Made by a program: the position numbers and the translations under genes. This document shows positions 36,092-44,714 of a stretch of 64,000 bases of DNA, one piece after another (position 1 is the first letter of the stretch; every line of letters starts with the position of its first letter). Source of the stretch: Brevundimonas sp. SGAir0440 (lineage in GTDB: Bacteria > Pseudomonadota > Alphaproteobacteria > Caulobacterales > Caulobacteraceae); the NCBI RefSeq assembly GCF_005484585.1, contig NZ_CP039435.1:2232001-2296000 (forward strand), given 5' to 3'. The notes beneath the pieces were generated by a model, which made no database searches, had not been told where the DNA came from, and was given only the letters and a program-made list of their open reading frames with translations.

Positions 36092-37330
36092 TCAGGGCAT
36101 GGTGACGGGCAAGGTGTCTTTCGCCCGCCCGTCGCCGGCCGGCGCCGCGATCCCGAGCATCCGCGCCAGGAAGGGCTGCACATCGACACTGTCCAGATCG
36201 GTCAGCCGACGCCCGGCGACCACGCCCGGCCCATGGGCGATGAAGATCGCCGCCATCTCCGGCGCCTGATTGTCATACCCGTGGGCGCCCCCCGCCCGCG
36301 TCACCGGCCGATCCCGCGTCGCCGTCAGCCAGCCGGTTTCGACCAGACAGACGATCTGCGCCACGCGTGGATTGGAGCCATAGACCAGCCGCGCCGGCAC
36401 ATCGGCCTTGTTCCAGCATTCCATATGCGGATGGCGTCCGACCAGCTTCTGCTGCACCTCGGCCTCGCGGCCCGGCGCCGGATCGGCGGTCAGGACCGCT
36501 CCGCCATAGCCGATCTTCAGCGCCGCCGGATCGATGATGTCGTCGATCCACACGACCCGGTCCGGCGAGGTCGCGGCCATGCCGTGATCCGACATCACGA
36601 CCAGCATCGTGCGATCATAAAGCCCTTTCGCCTTCAGCCCCTCGATCAACCGTCCGATCGAGGCGTCGACCGATGCGGCGGCGGCGCGCGTTTCGGGCGC
36701 ATCGGGGCCGTTGCGGTGACCGGCGGTGTCGACGATGTCGAAATAGAGCGTCTCCAGCTTCGGTCGCTGATCCATCGGCAGGTCCAGCCAAGACAGCAGA
36801 TGATCCACGCGCGCATCGCCCGGCATTCCCTGGTCGAACGGCGCCCACTGGCTGGGCCTTACGCCGTGGATCTCGACCTCCGATCCCGGCCAGAACATGG
36901 TACCGGTGCGCACGCCCGCCTTTTCGGCCGTGACCCAGATCGGCTCGCCCTGATCCCAGAAGCCGCTTTCCTTGCTGGCCATGGTGAAGGCGCCCAGTTG
37001 CGCGTCGGTGAACCGGTTGCCGACGACGCCGTGGTGGTCCGGGTGCAGCCCCGTCACCAGCGTATAGTGATTGGGGAAGGTCACGCTGGGGAACGACGGC
37101 CGCATCGGTCCGAACGCGCCGCCGGCGACCAGTCCGTCCAGCACTGGCGTCTGCCCCTTGCCCAGATAGTCCGGCGAGAAGCCGTCGATCGACACCAGGA
37201 TGACCAGATCGGGACGGGTCGTCTGCGCGGCCTGCTCGACAACCGACGATGTATGGGCGGGCTGAGGGGCGCAGGACGCGACGGCGAAGGCGGCGGCCAC
37301 GGCCAGGCTGGCGGCGACGAAACGAGACAT
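36092..37330 (-). CDS. Nucleotide pyrophosphatase/phosphodiesterase-like lipoprotein
   Basis: A 412-residue alkaline-phosphatase-superfamily enzyme of the NPP type. It starts with a lipoprotein signal (MSRFVAASLAVAAAFAVASC, Cys20 acylated). Metal ligands are spread as in NPPs: the first Asp in ILVSIDGFSPDYL, the nucleophile Thr in PSVTFPNHYTL, a GLHPDHHGVVGN motif, SDHGM near the middle and the terminal GAHGYDN. Members hydrolyse phosphodiester or pyrophosphate bonds in the periplasm. The true start is the ATG at 37330; the frame stays open 1 kb further upstream but overlaps the ABC gene. A promoter must lie in the 99 bases before the divergent ABC gene. Confidence 0.9.
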   Translation of the reverse strand: MSRFVAASLAVAAAFAVASCAPQPAHTSSVVEQAAQTTRPDLVILVSIDGFSPDYLGKGQTPVLDGLVAGGAFGPMRPSFPSVTFPNHYTLVTGLHPDHHGVVGNRFTDAQLGAFTMASKESGFWDQGEPIWVTAEKAGVRTGTMFWPGSEVEIHGVRPSQWAPFDQGMPGDARVDHLLSWLDLPMDQRPKLETLYFDIVDTAGHRNGPDAPETRAAAASVDASIGRLIEGLKAKGLYDRTMLVVMSDHGMAATSPDRVVWIDDIIDPAALKIGYGGAVLTADPAPGREAEVQQKLVGRHPHMECWNKADVPARLVYGSNPRVAQIVCLVETGWLTATRDRPVTRAGGAHGYDNQAPEMAAIFIAHGPGVVAGRRLTDLDSVDVQPFLARMLGIAAPAGDGRAKDTLPVTMP

Positions 37331-37429
37331 GAACTTACTCCAAGGCGACACTGAACCATTGCCTAAACTTAATGGACGACAGCTACGCGACGGCTTGTGC
37401 GACCGGCGTTCACTCGCCAAGCTTGGCGT

Positions 37430-38341
37430 ATGGAAACCGTCATCGATATTCGCGGCCTGACCAAGACCTACGGGACGGTAAAGGCCTTGGACGGCCTGAC
37501 CTTGTCGATCCCGCGCGGCGGGGTCTACGGCATTCTGGGTCCCAATGGGGCGGGCAAATCGACGCTGTTTCGCACCCTGCTGGGTCTGATTCGGCCGACC
37601 GAGGGCGAGGCGACGGTGATGGGCGGTCGGATCGGCGATCCGGCCTCGATGCGGCGCATGGGGTCGATGATCGAGACGCCGCGCTTTCCGCCCTTTATGA
37701 CCGCCCGCCAGGTGCTGGAATGGCTGGCCCGCGCCCATGGCGGCGTGTCCTCGGCCGAGATCGACAATTGGCTGCAACGCGTCGGTCTGACTGAGGCGGC
37801 CAACCGCCGCGTGAAGGGCTTTTCGGTCGGCATGTTGCAACGCCTGGGCGTCGCCGCCGCCCTGATGACCAAGCCGGACCTCGTCATTCTGGATGAACCG
37901 ACCAGCGGCATGGATCCGCCCGGCATCCAGGAGATGCGCGCCCTGATCCGCAGCCTGGCCGACCACGACGGCGTCACCGTCATATTGGCCAGCCACCAGC
38001 TTCAGGAGGTCCAGCGCGTCTGCGACCGCGTCGCCATCTTCAACAAGGGTAAGGTCATCACCGAGGGCCGGGTCTCCGACCTGACCGCCTCGGGCGAGCG
38101 TCTGCGCCTGTCCGTCACGCCTCTGGCCAAGGCCCTGTCGCTGCTGGGCGAGCGCGCGACGCTTGAGGGCGATGCGATCGTGGCCGCCGTGCCGCGCGCC
38201 GAGGCCGCCGCCGCCATCAAGGCCCTGGTCGAGGGCGGCGTCGATATCGAAGAGGCGCGCTGGATCGGCGCGGACCTGGAAGACGTCTTCATGAGCGAAA
38301 CCGGCTGGACCGGCGTGCAGGAGCAAAACCGTGCTGGCTGA
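37430..38341 (+). CDS. ABC transporter ATP-binding subunit, bacitracin/lantibiotic-type
   Basis: A 303-residue ATPase. Walker A GPNGAGKST, Walker B LVILDEPTSGMDP and the H-loop SHQLQEV are present. The signature is a variant, FSVGMLQRLGVA, as in BcrA-type ABC-2 exporters. The ATG at 37430 is preceded by non-conserved codons from 37397, so 37430 is chosen. It overlaps the membrane partner by 11 bases. The pair forms an ABC-2-type exporter whose substrate (lipid, peptide or antibiotic) is unknown. Confidence 0.92.
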   Translation: METVIDIRGLTKTYGTVKALDGLTLSIPRGGVYGILGPNGAGKSTLFRTLLGLIRPTEGEATVMGGRIGDPASMRRMGSMIETPRFPPFMTARQVLEWLARAHGGVSSAEIDNWLQRVGLTEAANRRVKGFSVGMLQRLGVAAALMTKPDLVILDEPTSGMDPPGIQEMRALIRSLADHDGVTVILASHQLQEVQRVCDRVAIFNKGKVITEGRVSDLTASGERLRLSVTPLAKALSLLGERATLEGDAIVAAVPRAEAAAAIKALVEGGVDIEEARWIGADLEDVFMSETGWTGVQEQNRAG

Positions 38342-39188
38342 CGCGATCCGTTCCGAAACCTACCGCCTGTCCAAGAACCGCACCGCCCTGTTCTGGAGCG
38401 TGCTGTTCATCCCGATCATGGGCGTGATCCTGGCCACCCTGGGCTTCGTGGTCGCCAAGGCCAATGAGGCCAAACTGGCGGGCAAGCTGCCGCCGGACAT
38501 GATGAAGGGCGGCCCGCTCGATCTGGGGATGACCCTGGTCAAGAGCGCGGGCGATTTCGCCAATCCGGCCATCCTGATGTTCGTGCTGATCGGCGCGGCG
38601 ACCATCTACGCCGGCGACTATCGCTGGGAGACTTGGCGGCTGATCAGCGCGCGCAACACTCGGCCGAACCTGCTGACCGGCAAGGTCGCGGTCGTTGGTC
38701 TGGTGATTGTGCTGGCGACTTTCGCCGCCCTGATCTCCGACGTGATCGCCAGTGTGATCCAGGCGGCGGTGTTCGGCCGTCCCCTCGCCTTCTCGATGAC
38801 TGGCGCCGCAGCGGCGGACTTCGGCCTTTTGACCCTGACCTCCTGGGCGCGCCTTCTGCAGTTCACCATGCTCGGCCTTCTGGCGGCCGTGGTGACGCGC
38901 TCGTTGCTGGCGGCCCTGTTCGCGCCGCTGGTGATCGGCGTGGCCCAGTTCTTCCTGCCCCAACTGCTGCTGCCGATGGGCGTGACGCCGGACGGCTGGC
39001 TTCTGCCGCTGCTGTCACCCGGCATGGCCACCGACCTGCTGAAGGCCGCCATCGCGGGCGGCGCCTCGACGGCGCAACTGCCCGACCACGCCCTGCTGAA
39101 AGGCGTCCTCAGCCTGGCCCTGTGGATCGGCGTCACCTTCGGCGCCGCCGTCGCCTGGTTCAACCGCCAGGACCTGTCGAAGGAATAG
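38331..39188 (+). CDS. ABC-2-type transporter permease
   Basis: A 285-residue membrane protein with about six hydrophobic helices (for example LFWSVLFIPIMGVILATLGF, ILMFVLIGAATIYAG and LALWIGVTFGAAVAW). It begins with a long N-terminal helix, RSETYRLSKNR, as in BcrB/YhaP-like permeases. It overlaps the ATPase gene by 11 bases and so is its obligate partner. The 3' end overlaps the convergent LysR gene by 29 bases. Confidence 0.9.
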   Translation: MLADAIRSETYRLSKNRTALFWSVLFIPIMGVILATLGFVVAKANEAKLAGKLPPDMMKGGPLDLGMTLVKSAGDFANPAILMFVLIGAATIYAGDYRWETWRLISARNTRPNLLTGKVAVVGLVIVLATFAALISDVIASVIQAAVFGRPLAFSMTGAAAADFGLLTLTSWARLLQFTMLGLLAAVVTRSLLAALFAPLVIGVAQFFLPQLLLPMGVTPDGWLLPLLSPGMATDLLKAAIAGGASTAQLPDHALLKGVLSLALWIGVTFGAAVAWFNRQDLSKE

Positions 39189-40077
39189 GCGGCGACGGAC
39201 TGCGCGCGCCTTCCGCAACCAGCCAGTCGCGGAAGGCGTCCACCGCCGCGTCCTTGCGACCTTGCGGCCGCAGAAAGACGAACCGGGACGGTCGCTCGAC
39301 GAAACCGAACGGCGCGGCCAACCGGCCGGCCATGACATCCGGCGCCACAAAGGCCCAAGGCGCGATGGCGACGCCCAGTCCAGCGATCGCCGCCTCCACC
39401 AGCGAATGATTGTGCGCGAACTCCCGCTCCATCGTCGCTGCCGGCAGGGTCACGCCGGCCAGTTCGGCCCAGACCGACCACGCCCGACGGAAGGTCGCCG
39501 AATGCAGCCGCGGCGCGCCAGCTAAGGCGTCTATCGTCGGCAGCTGGGCCATCATGGATGGCGATCCGACAGGCCCCTGATGTTGGCTCAGAAAGGGCGT
39601 CGCTTCGGTTCTCACATGAACCTGATCCGGCTCCACGATGCGGATGGCGCCGTCGAAACGGTCGCGCCGATAGTCGACCGGCACATAGGATTCCGACAGC
39701 TTCACGCGCACCTCAGGATGGGCCTCCAGGAAGGACGGTAGACGTGGGATCAGCCATTTCAGGGCGAAGGTGCCCAGACAGGAGATCTCGATCTCCCGCA
39801 CCGCGCCCTGCCGCGCCCCATCGACCGCGCCCATGATCGCGCCGAACGCCGGCGTCAGGCCCTCGGCCAGCTTGGCGCCAGTCTGGGTCAGCGTCAGCGC
39901 ATGGCGTGGCCCGGCCACCAGAGCCACGCCCAGTGAGGCCTGCAGCGCCGCGATCTGACGGCTCACCGCGCCGTGGGTGACACACAACTCGGCCGCTGCA
40001 CGGGTCATGCTGCCGTGCCGAGCGAACACCTCGAAGGTTCGCAGCGCATTCAGTGGCGGCGGGGCCCGACCCGACAT
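39160..40077 (-). CDS. LysR-family transcriptional regulator, GcvA-like
   Basis: A 305-residue regulator. The N-terminal winged helix is PPLNALRTFEVFARHGSMTRAAAELCVTHGAVSRQI, which is the GcvA/TrpI subgroup version (PPLNALR-F-E). The C-terminal substrate-binding domain (REIEISCLGTFALKWLIPRL onwards) matches the subgroup. Coinducer and target are unknown. LysR genes often control a divergent neighbour; upstream here is only the small ORF at 40151 and then the convergent GNAT gene. The start at 40077 is preferred to 40092 because conservation begins with the PPLNALR segment. Confidence 0.93.
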   Translation of the reverse strand: MSGRAPPPLNALRTFEVFARHGSMTRAAAELCVTHGAVSRQIAALQASLGVALVAGPRHALTLTQTGAKLAEGLTPAFGAIMGAVDGARQGAVREIEISCLGTFALKWLIPRLPSFLEAHPEVRVKLSESYVPVDYRRDRFDGAIRIVEPDQVHVRTEATPFLSQHQGPVGSPSMMAQLPTIDALAGAPRLHSATFRRAWSVWAELAGVTLPAATMEREFAHNHSLVEAAIAGLGVAIAPWAFVAPDVMAGRLAAPFGFVERPSRFVFLRPQGRKDAAVDAFRDWLVAEGARSPSPPIPSTGPGG

Positions 40078-40150
40078 GTGACCTCCCCTCACAGAGCTTC
40101 ACCCGCTTAATCGATTTCGCTGTCGTCGCCTATCGGCTTCAAGCTTGGCG

Positions 40151-40270
40151 ATGCCGCTTCCGAACCCACCGCCCAAGCCGCCCCACCGCTCGCCTCAGGA
40201 TCAGATCGCCTATGGCCTGTGCATTCTGCTCATATGGAGCATGGCGATCGCCGCGTTTTGGGACGGCTAA
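40151..40270 (+). CDS. Possible 39-residue single-pass membrane protein
   Basis: An ATG-to-TAA frame of 39 codons. The first 17 residues are Pro-rich and hydrophilic (MPLPNPPPKPPHRSP), the rest is one membrane helix (IAYGLCILLIWSMAIAAF) ended by WDG. This N-out or N-in microprotein shape is common among real bacterial small proteins and unusual for chance frames in GC-rich DNA. There is no strong ribosome-binding site. It is divergent from the LysR gene (73 bases) and overlaps the convergent GNAT gene by four bases at the stop. Confidence 0.5.
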   Translation: MPLPNPPPKPPHRSPQDQIAYGLCILLIWSMAIAAFWDG

Positions 40271-40725
40271 AGCCGCTTTTCCATGAAGACGTCGGCGCGC
40301 GCATAGGGCGTGGGCCGTGGCGGCAGGTGAACGAAGCCGGTGCTTTCATACAGGGCGATCGCGGGCTTCAGGGCGCTGTTCGTTTCCAGATAGAGACGGT
40401 CAGAGCCCGCTTGTCGCGCCGCCGCTTCGCAGGCCTCGAGCAGGCGTCGCGCCAGCCCCAGGCCGCGCGCGGCGGGCGTGACGGTCATCTTGCAGACCTC
40501 CACCCCGTCATCGGTCTGGACCATGGCGCAGCAGCCCACGGCCTCTCCATCCCTCTGCGCGATGAAGATGCGCCCGCCCTTGTCCAGGAACACGCCCTGC
40601 GGATCGTCGATCGCCAGCCGATCCTTCGCTTCGATGGCGAAGCCGCCCTCGATCAGCCAGGCGGTGTTCAACTGCGCCCAGGCGGCGGCGTGATCGGGAC
40701 GGAAATCGACGATGGCGGCGGTCAT
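40267..40725 (-). CDS. GNAT family N-acetyltransferase
   Basis: A 152-residue acetyltransferase. The acetyl-CoA pocket is in KMTVTPAARGLGLARRLLEA, with the Q/R-x-x-G-x-G/A pattern (ARGLGLA), followed by LYLETNSALKPAIALYESTGF, typical of the MarR-associated/RimI-like group. Its substrate is not evident. It lies downstream of the L17 terminator on the minus strand and is therefore not part of the ribosomal operon. Confidence 0.88.
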   Translation of the reverse strand: MTAAIVDFRPDHAAAWAQLNTAWLIEGGFAIEAKDRLAIDDPQGVFLDKGGRIFIAQRDGEAVGCCAMVQTDDGVEVCKMTVTPAARGLGLARRLLEACEAAARQAGSDRLYLETNSALKPAIALYESTGFVHLPPRPTPYARADVFMEKRL

Positions 40726-40756
40726 TCACCCCTCATGTCCGGTTTGCACGCAAAGC

Positions 40757-40786
40757 AAAAGGGCGGTCGGATCGCTCCGACCGCCC
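40757..40786 (-). terminator. Rho-independent terminator after rplQ (end of ribosomal operon)
   Basis: Eleven-base stem gggcggtcgga (40761-40771) with tccgaccgccc (40776-40786), tetraloop-sized loop, then on the minus strand a TTTTGCTTTG tail. It lies 29 bases past the rplQ stop and should end the S10-spc-alpha transcript. Confidence 0.85.
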
Positions 40787-40814
40787 TTCCGGCGTTTGGT
40801 CAAACGACCAAATC

Positions 40815-41234
40815 TTAGTCTTCGTCGTTGCCTTCGAAGGCCAGGACCGGACCGGAGTCCTTGCCCTTGGCTTCGACGTCGCGGTCGACGAACTCAATGA
40901 CGGCCATCGGGGCGTTGTCGCCGTGGCGGAAGCCGGCCTTCATGATGCGGATATAGCCGCCGTTACGCTCGCTGTAGCGCGGGCCCAGCGTTTCGAACAG
41001 CTTGCCGACTTGCGGCACGTCGCGAACCTGACTGATGGCCTGACGACGCGCGTGCAGGTCGCCCTTCTTGGCCAGGGTGACCAGCTTCTCGACGAAGGGA
41101 CGCAGTTCCTTCGCCTTGGGCAGGGTCGTGGTGATCTGCTCGTGCTTGATCAGCGAGGCGGCCATGTTGGCGAACATGGCGGTGCGGTGGCTGGTCGTGC
41201 GACCGAGTTTACGATGGGCGGCGCCGTGGCGCAT
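40815..41234 (-). CDS. rplQ: 50S ribosomal protein L17
   Basis: A 139-residue exit-tunnel protein of the large subunit. It starts [20 protein letters not shown], the typical L17 beginning, and ends with an acidic tail beyond the conserved domain ([10 protein letters not shown]). It is the last gene of the minus-strand ribosomal run, 104 bases after rpoA, followed by a strong terminator. Confidence 0.97.
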   Translation of the reverse strand: MRHGAAHRKLGRTTSHRTAMFANMAASLIKHEQITTTLPKAKELRPFVEKLVTLAKKGDLHARRQAISQVRDVPQVGKLFETLGPRYSERNGGYIRIMKAGFRHGDNAPMAVIEFVDRDVEAKGKDSGPVLAFEGNDED

Positions 41235-41338
41235 CTGGGTCTCTCCTACACCGGAACCGGTATCCCGACAGGGACCTGGAACCGTAATCTTCTAACCGCC
41301 CCGACATTCTCCCGAAGGAGACGGGCGGAGGGTTGAAC

Positions 41339-42358
41339 TTAGATCTGGTCGTCGAACTTCTTGGCCAGATCTTCGATGTTTTCGGGCGGCCAGTTCGGCA
41401 CGTCCATGCCGAGGCTGAGGCCCATCGTCGTGAGAACTTCCTTGATCTCGTTCAACGACTTGCGGCCGAAGTTCGGGGTGCGAAGCATTTCGCCCTCGGT
41501 CTTCTGGATCAGGTCGCCGATGTAGACGATGTTGTCGTTCTTCAGGCAGTTGGCCGAACGAACAGACAGTTCCAGCTCGTCCACCTTCTTCAGCAGCGCC
41601 GGGTTGAAGGGCAGGTCGGGCTTGCCGTCCGACTGCTCGACAGCCTTCTTGGGCTCTTCGAAGGTGATGAAGATCTGGAGCTGGTCCTGCAGGATGCGCG
41701 CGGCGTAAGCCACGGCGTCAACCGGCGTGACCGCACCGTTGGTTTCGACTTCCAGCAGCAGCTTGTCGTAGTCCAGCGACTGACCCTGACGGGTAGGCTC
41801 GACGCGGTAAGCCACCTTTTTGACCGGCGAATACAGGGCGTCGACGGCGATCAGCCCGATCGGCGCATCTTCCGGACGGTTCAGCTCAGCGGCGACATAG
41901 CCCTTGCCGTTCTGGACGGTCAGTTCCATGCGCACCGATGCGCCATCGTCCAGCGTGCAGATGACGTGATCGGGGTTCAGAACCTCGATGTCCGCCGGCA
42001 CGTCGATCTGGCCGGCCGTCACCGGGCCAGGACCCGTGGCGCGCAGCGTCATGCGCTTGGGGCCTTCGGCGTGCATACGCAGCGCCAGTTGCTTGATGTT
42101 CAGGACGATATCGACCACGTCTTCGCGCACGCCTTCCAGCGACGAGAACTCATGGACCACGCCGTCGATCTGGATGGCCGTGACGGCCGCGCCTTGCAGC
42201 GAGGACAGCAGAACGCGACGAAGCGCGTTGCCGAGCGTCACGCCGAAGCCACGCTCGAGGGGTTCGGCGACCAGGCGCGCCTTGCGCTGGGCATCGGAAC
42301 CGGTCTCGATCTGCGGCTTCTCGGGACGGATCAGCTCTTGCCAGTTTCTTTCGATCAT
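41339..42358 (-). CDS. rpoA: DNA-directed RNA polymerase subunit alpha
   Basis: A 339-residue subunit that nucleates core polymerase assembly. The N-terminal domain (about residues 20-235) has [22 protein letters not shown]. The C-terminal domain (about 255-320, [19 protein letters not shown]) binds UP elements and activators. Located between rpsK and rplQ, the usual alpha-operon place. Confidence 0.98.
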   Translation of the reverse strand: MIERNWQELIRPEKPQIETGSDAQRKARLVAEPLERGFGVTLGNALRRVLLSSLQGAAVTAIQIDGVVHEFSSLEGVREDVVDIVLNIKQLALRMHAEGPKRMTLRATGPGPVTAGQIDVPADIEVLNPDHVICTLDDGASVRMELTVQNGKGYVAAELNRPEDAPIGLIAVDALYSPVKKVAYRVEPTRQGQSLDYDKLLLEVETNGAVTPVDAVAYAARILQDQLQIFITFEEPKKAVEQSDGKPDLPFNPALLKKVDELELSVRSANCLKNDNIVYIGDLIQKTEGEMLRTPNFGRKSLNEIKEVLTTMGLSLGMDVPNWPPENIEDLAKKFDDQI

Positions 42359-42451
42359 TTTGTCCCTCGAACGGGTTTCGCCTGCTCCGGCCTTGTCGAC
42401 GAGGCCATGATGGAGCGGACGGAGATTGGGGGTGCCTTAAAACGCTATCGC

Positions 42452-42841
42452 TTAGACGCGACGACGCTTGGGCGGACGGCAACCATTGTGCGGCATCGGC
42501 GTGACGTCGCGGATCGTCGTGATCGTCAGACCGACCGACTGCAGCGCGCGCAGGGCCGATTCACGGCCGGAGCCCGGACCCGAAACGTTCACTTCCAGCG
42601 TCTTCACGCCGTGTTCCTGGGCCTTCTTGCCAGCGTCTTCCGCAGCCATCTGAGCGGCGTAAGGAGTCGACTTACGCGAACCCTTGAAGCCCATGTGACC
42701 CGCCGAAGACCACGAGATCGCGTTGCCTTGGGCATCGGTGATCGTGATCATGGTGTTGTTGAACGAAGCATTCACGTGGGCGACGCCCGAGGTGATGTTC
42801 TTGCGCTCGCGCTTCTTTACGCGACCCGGTTCCTTGGCCAT
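42452..42841 (-). CDS. rpsK: 30S ribosomal protein S11
   Basis: A 129-residue platform protein of the small subunit. Conserved features are [15 protein letters not shown] and [15 protein letters not shown], with the C-terminal [15 protein letters not shown]. Nine bases separate it from rpsM, and rpoA lies 93 bases downstream. Confidence 0.98.
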   Translation of the reverse strand: MAKEPGRVKKRERKNITSGVAHVNASFNNTMITITDAQGNAISWSSAGHMGFKGSRKSTPYAAQMAAEDAGKKAQEHGVKTLEVNVSGPGSGRESALRALQSVGLTITTIRDVTPMPHNGCRPPKRRRV

Positions 42842-42850
42842 GTGTCTGTC

Positions 42851-43219
42851 TTACTTCTTCTTGCCGGCGATCGGCTTGGCGGGACCCTTGCGGGTGCGGG
42901 CGTTCGTGTGGGTGCGCTGACCGCGGACCGGCAGGCCCTTGCGGTGACGCAGGCCGCGATAGCAGGCCAGATCCATCAGACGCTTGATGTTCATCGACGT
43001 CTCGCGGCGCAGGTCGCCCTCGACGGTGTGATCCTTGTCGATCGTTTCGCGGATCGACAGGACTTCGGCGTCCGTCAGCTGGTTCACCCGGCGGGCGGGC
43101 TCGATGCCCACCTTTTCGGTGATGTCCTTGGCGGCGGCCGGGCCGATGCCATGGATATACTGAAGCGCGATCTCTACGCGCTTGTTGGTCGGGATGTTGA
43201 CGCCAGCAATACGGGCCAC
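42851..43219 (-). CDS. rpsM: 30S ribosomal protein S13, GTG start
   Basis: A 122-residue head protein that contacts tRNA and S19. The family N-terminus [10 protein letters not shown] is read here with a GTG initiator (complement of cac at 43217-43219), preceded by a ctggaga binding site; an upstream ATG at 43255 would add 12 unconserved residues. The C-terminal tail [20 protein letters not shown] is normal. First alpha-operon gene, 138 bases after the TonB-like gene. Confidence 0.95.
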   Translation of the reverse strand: MARIAGVNIPTNKRVEIALQYIHGIGPAAAKDITEKVGIEPARRVNQLTDAEVLSIRETIDKDHTVEGDLRRETSMNIKRLMDLACYRGLRHRKGLPVRGQRTHTNARTRKGPAKPIAGKKK

Positions 43220-43357
43220 GAAATTCTCCAGATACGCGTTAGTCAGACGCAACAAACGCTCCGGTTAACAAACCAGGAGCGTGGCGCCCTTCGCGGGAAG
43301 GCGCCCTTATACAGATGATTCACCGGGCGTCAACATCCGCTCCCGCGCAGGGCCGCT

Positions 43358-44089
43358 TCAGCGTGGCGGGCGGCCGAAATCGACGCCGACCGTGACCCGC
43401 TGGCCCTCGACCGGTCGACCGTCTTCGGTCGGCGGCTGGAAGCGGAAATAGCCCGACACCTGCAAGCCGGCCGCGCCGAAGCCCAGGCCGGGGGGCGTCT
43501 CTTGAACCACGCGACAACCGTCCAGCCGGCTGTCCAGGCGAATGACGCAGGACAGTTCGACCCGGCCGTAACGGCTGCGGGCGCCGGGCGGGTGGTTGGC
43601 GCGAATCTGGCCGATGGTGGGGCCTGTAACCAGCCGCGGTCCGGTCGAGCCGCTGCCGGGGCCGGCCCCAGAGCCGACGCCGGATCCGCTGCCTGTCCCC
43701 TGCCCGCCCTGACCGAAGCCGGGTTGCGGTGACGGCGCCGGCGCGACCCCGACAACGGGCGCAGGCTCCGGCGCCTTGACGGGCAGCGCCGGAACTTCGC
43801 GCGGGCGTTCCTTCGGCGGAGGCGGCGGCGTGTGAATGACGGATGGCGCAGCGGGGGCGCCGCCGCCGGTCTCGGGCGCCGGGGGTTCGTTGGAAATCGG
43901 GGGCGGCGGATCGTAGAGGACGACCTCGAACGGAGGCGGCTCCACCACAGGCGCCGGGGCCGGTGCCCTCACCTGCCCCAGCAACAGGAACAGGCCGATC
44001 TCGGCGACCGCGACGGCGACGAATATGGCCGCCATGCGCCAGCGACGCAGGCGGGTCTTTTCGGGTTTAGGATCGTCCAACTGGGTCAT
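43358..44089 (-). CDS. TonB-family energy transducer-like protein within the ribosomal cluster
   Basis: A 243-residue envelope protein. One N-terminal membrane helix (MAAIFVAVAVAEIGLFLLLG, residues about 19-38) follows a basic cytoplasmic start. The middle is Pro-rich (APAPAPVVEPPPFEVVLYDP, then PPPPPK) and Gly/Ser-rich, as expected for a periplasm-spanning linker. The C-terminal 80 residues (RYGRVELSCVIRLDSRLDGC, then GYFRFQPPTEDGRPV) match the TonB C-terminal domain. Such proteins link ExbBD to TonB-dependent receptors. No exbB or exbD is adjacent. The gene sits between adk (27 bases) and rpsM on the same strand, an unusual place. Confidence 0.85.
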   Translation of the reverse strand: MTQLDDPKPEKTRLRRWRMAAIFVAVAVAEIGLFLLLGQVRAPAPAPVVEPPPFEVVLYDPPPPISNEPPAPETGGGAPAAPSVIHTPPPPPKERPREVPALPVKAPEPAPVVGVAPAPSPQPGFGQGGQGTGSGSGVGSGAGPGSGSTGPRLVTGPTIGQIRANHPPGARSRYGRVELSCVIRLDSRLDGCRVVQETPPGLGFGAAGLQVSGYFRFQPPTEDGRPVEGQRVTVGVDFGRPPR

Positions 44090-44116
44090 CAGGCGATCAA
44101 CGCCCGAAAACGCAAA

Positions 44117-44677
44117 TCAGGCCAGGGCCTCGTCGATCGCCTTGGCGACGGACTCGATCGAGCCCATGCCGTCGGCCTCGGTCAATTTGCCTTGGGCTTC
44201 GTAGTAGGGAAGCAGAGGTGCGGTGTTGCGGTTGTAGGCCTCGAGCCGGACCTTAAAGGATTCCGGATTGTCGTCCGGACGGCCCTGTTCAGCGAAGCGC
44301 TTGGCGATCCGTTCGGTCAGGGCGGCGTCGTCAACCTTCAGGCGAACGACGGCGTCGATCTGAACACCGCGCTTGGCCAGCATCTCGTCCAGCGCCTCGG
44401 CCTGGGCCACGGTGCGGGGGAAGCCGTCGAAGATGGCGCCGCCAGCAGCCTCAGCCTCCGTCAGACGATCTTCGATCAGGGCGATGACGATCTCGTCGGT
44501 GACCAGATCGCCGCGCGCCAGCACGTCCTTGACCTTGAGCCCCAGCTCCGAGCCCGAGGCGATGGCTGCGCGCAGCATGTCGCCGGTGGAGAGCTGGACC
44601 ATGCCCTTCTCTTCCACCAGCCGCTTGGCCTGGGTGCCCTTGCCCGCCGCCGGCGGTCCGAACAGGATCAAGTTCAT
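44117..44677 (-). CDS. adk: Adenylate kinase, short form
   Basis: A 186-residue enzyme interconverting ATP and AMP with two ADP. Walker A is LFGPPAAGKGTQAKRL. The FDGFPRTVAQAEALD motif binds AMP. It is about 30 residues shorter than E. coli Adk, so the zinc-type LID is missing and replaced by a short loop, as in many alphaproteobacteria. It follows secY by 37 bases, the usual spc-operon arrangement. Confidence 0.97.
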   Translation of the reverse strand: MNLILFGPPAAGKGTQAKRLVEEKGMVQLSTGDMLRAAIASGSELGLKVKDVLARGDLVTDEIVIALIEDRLTEAEAAGGAIFDGFPRTVAQAEALDEMLAKRGVQIDAVVRLKVDDAALTERIAKRFAEQGRPDDNPESFKVRLEAYNRNTAPLLPYYEAQGKLTEADGMGSIESVAKAIDEALA

Positions 44678-44714
44678 GCTTCAGCCCTCCCCTGGGCGTC
44701 TGACAACCTAAGAC

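Noticed and set aside
37331-38326. Upstream extension of the nucleotide pyrophosphatase frame
   Set aside because: It overlaps the ABC ATPase gene on the other strand, and a complete lipoprotein signal starts at 37330.
41333-43318. 661-codon plus-strand frame across rpoA, rpsK and rpsM
   Set aside because: Runs antisense through three certain ribosomal-operon genes; composition is that of a mirror frame.
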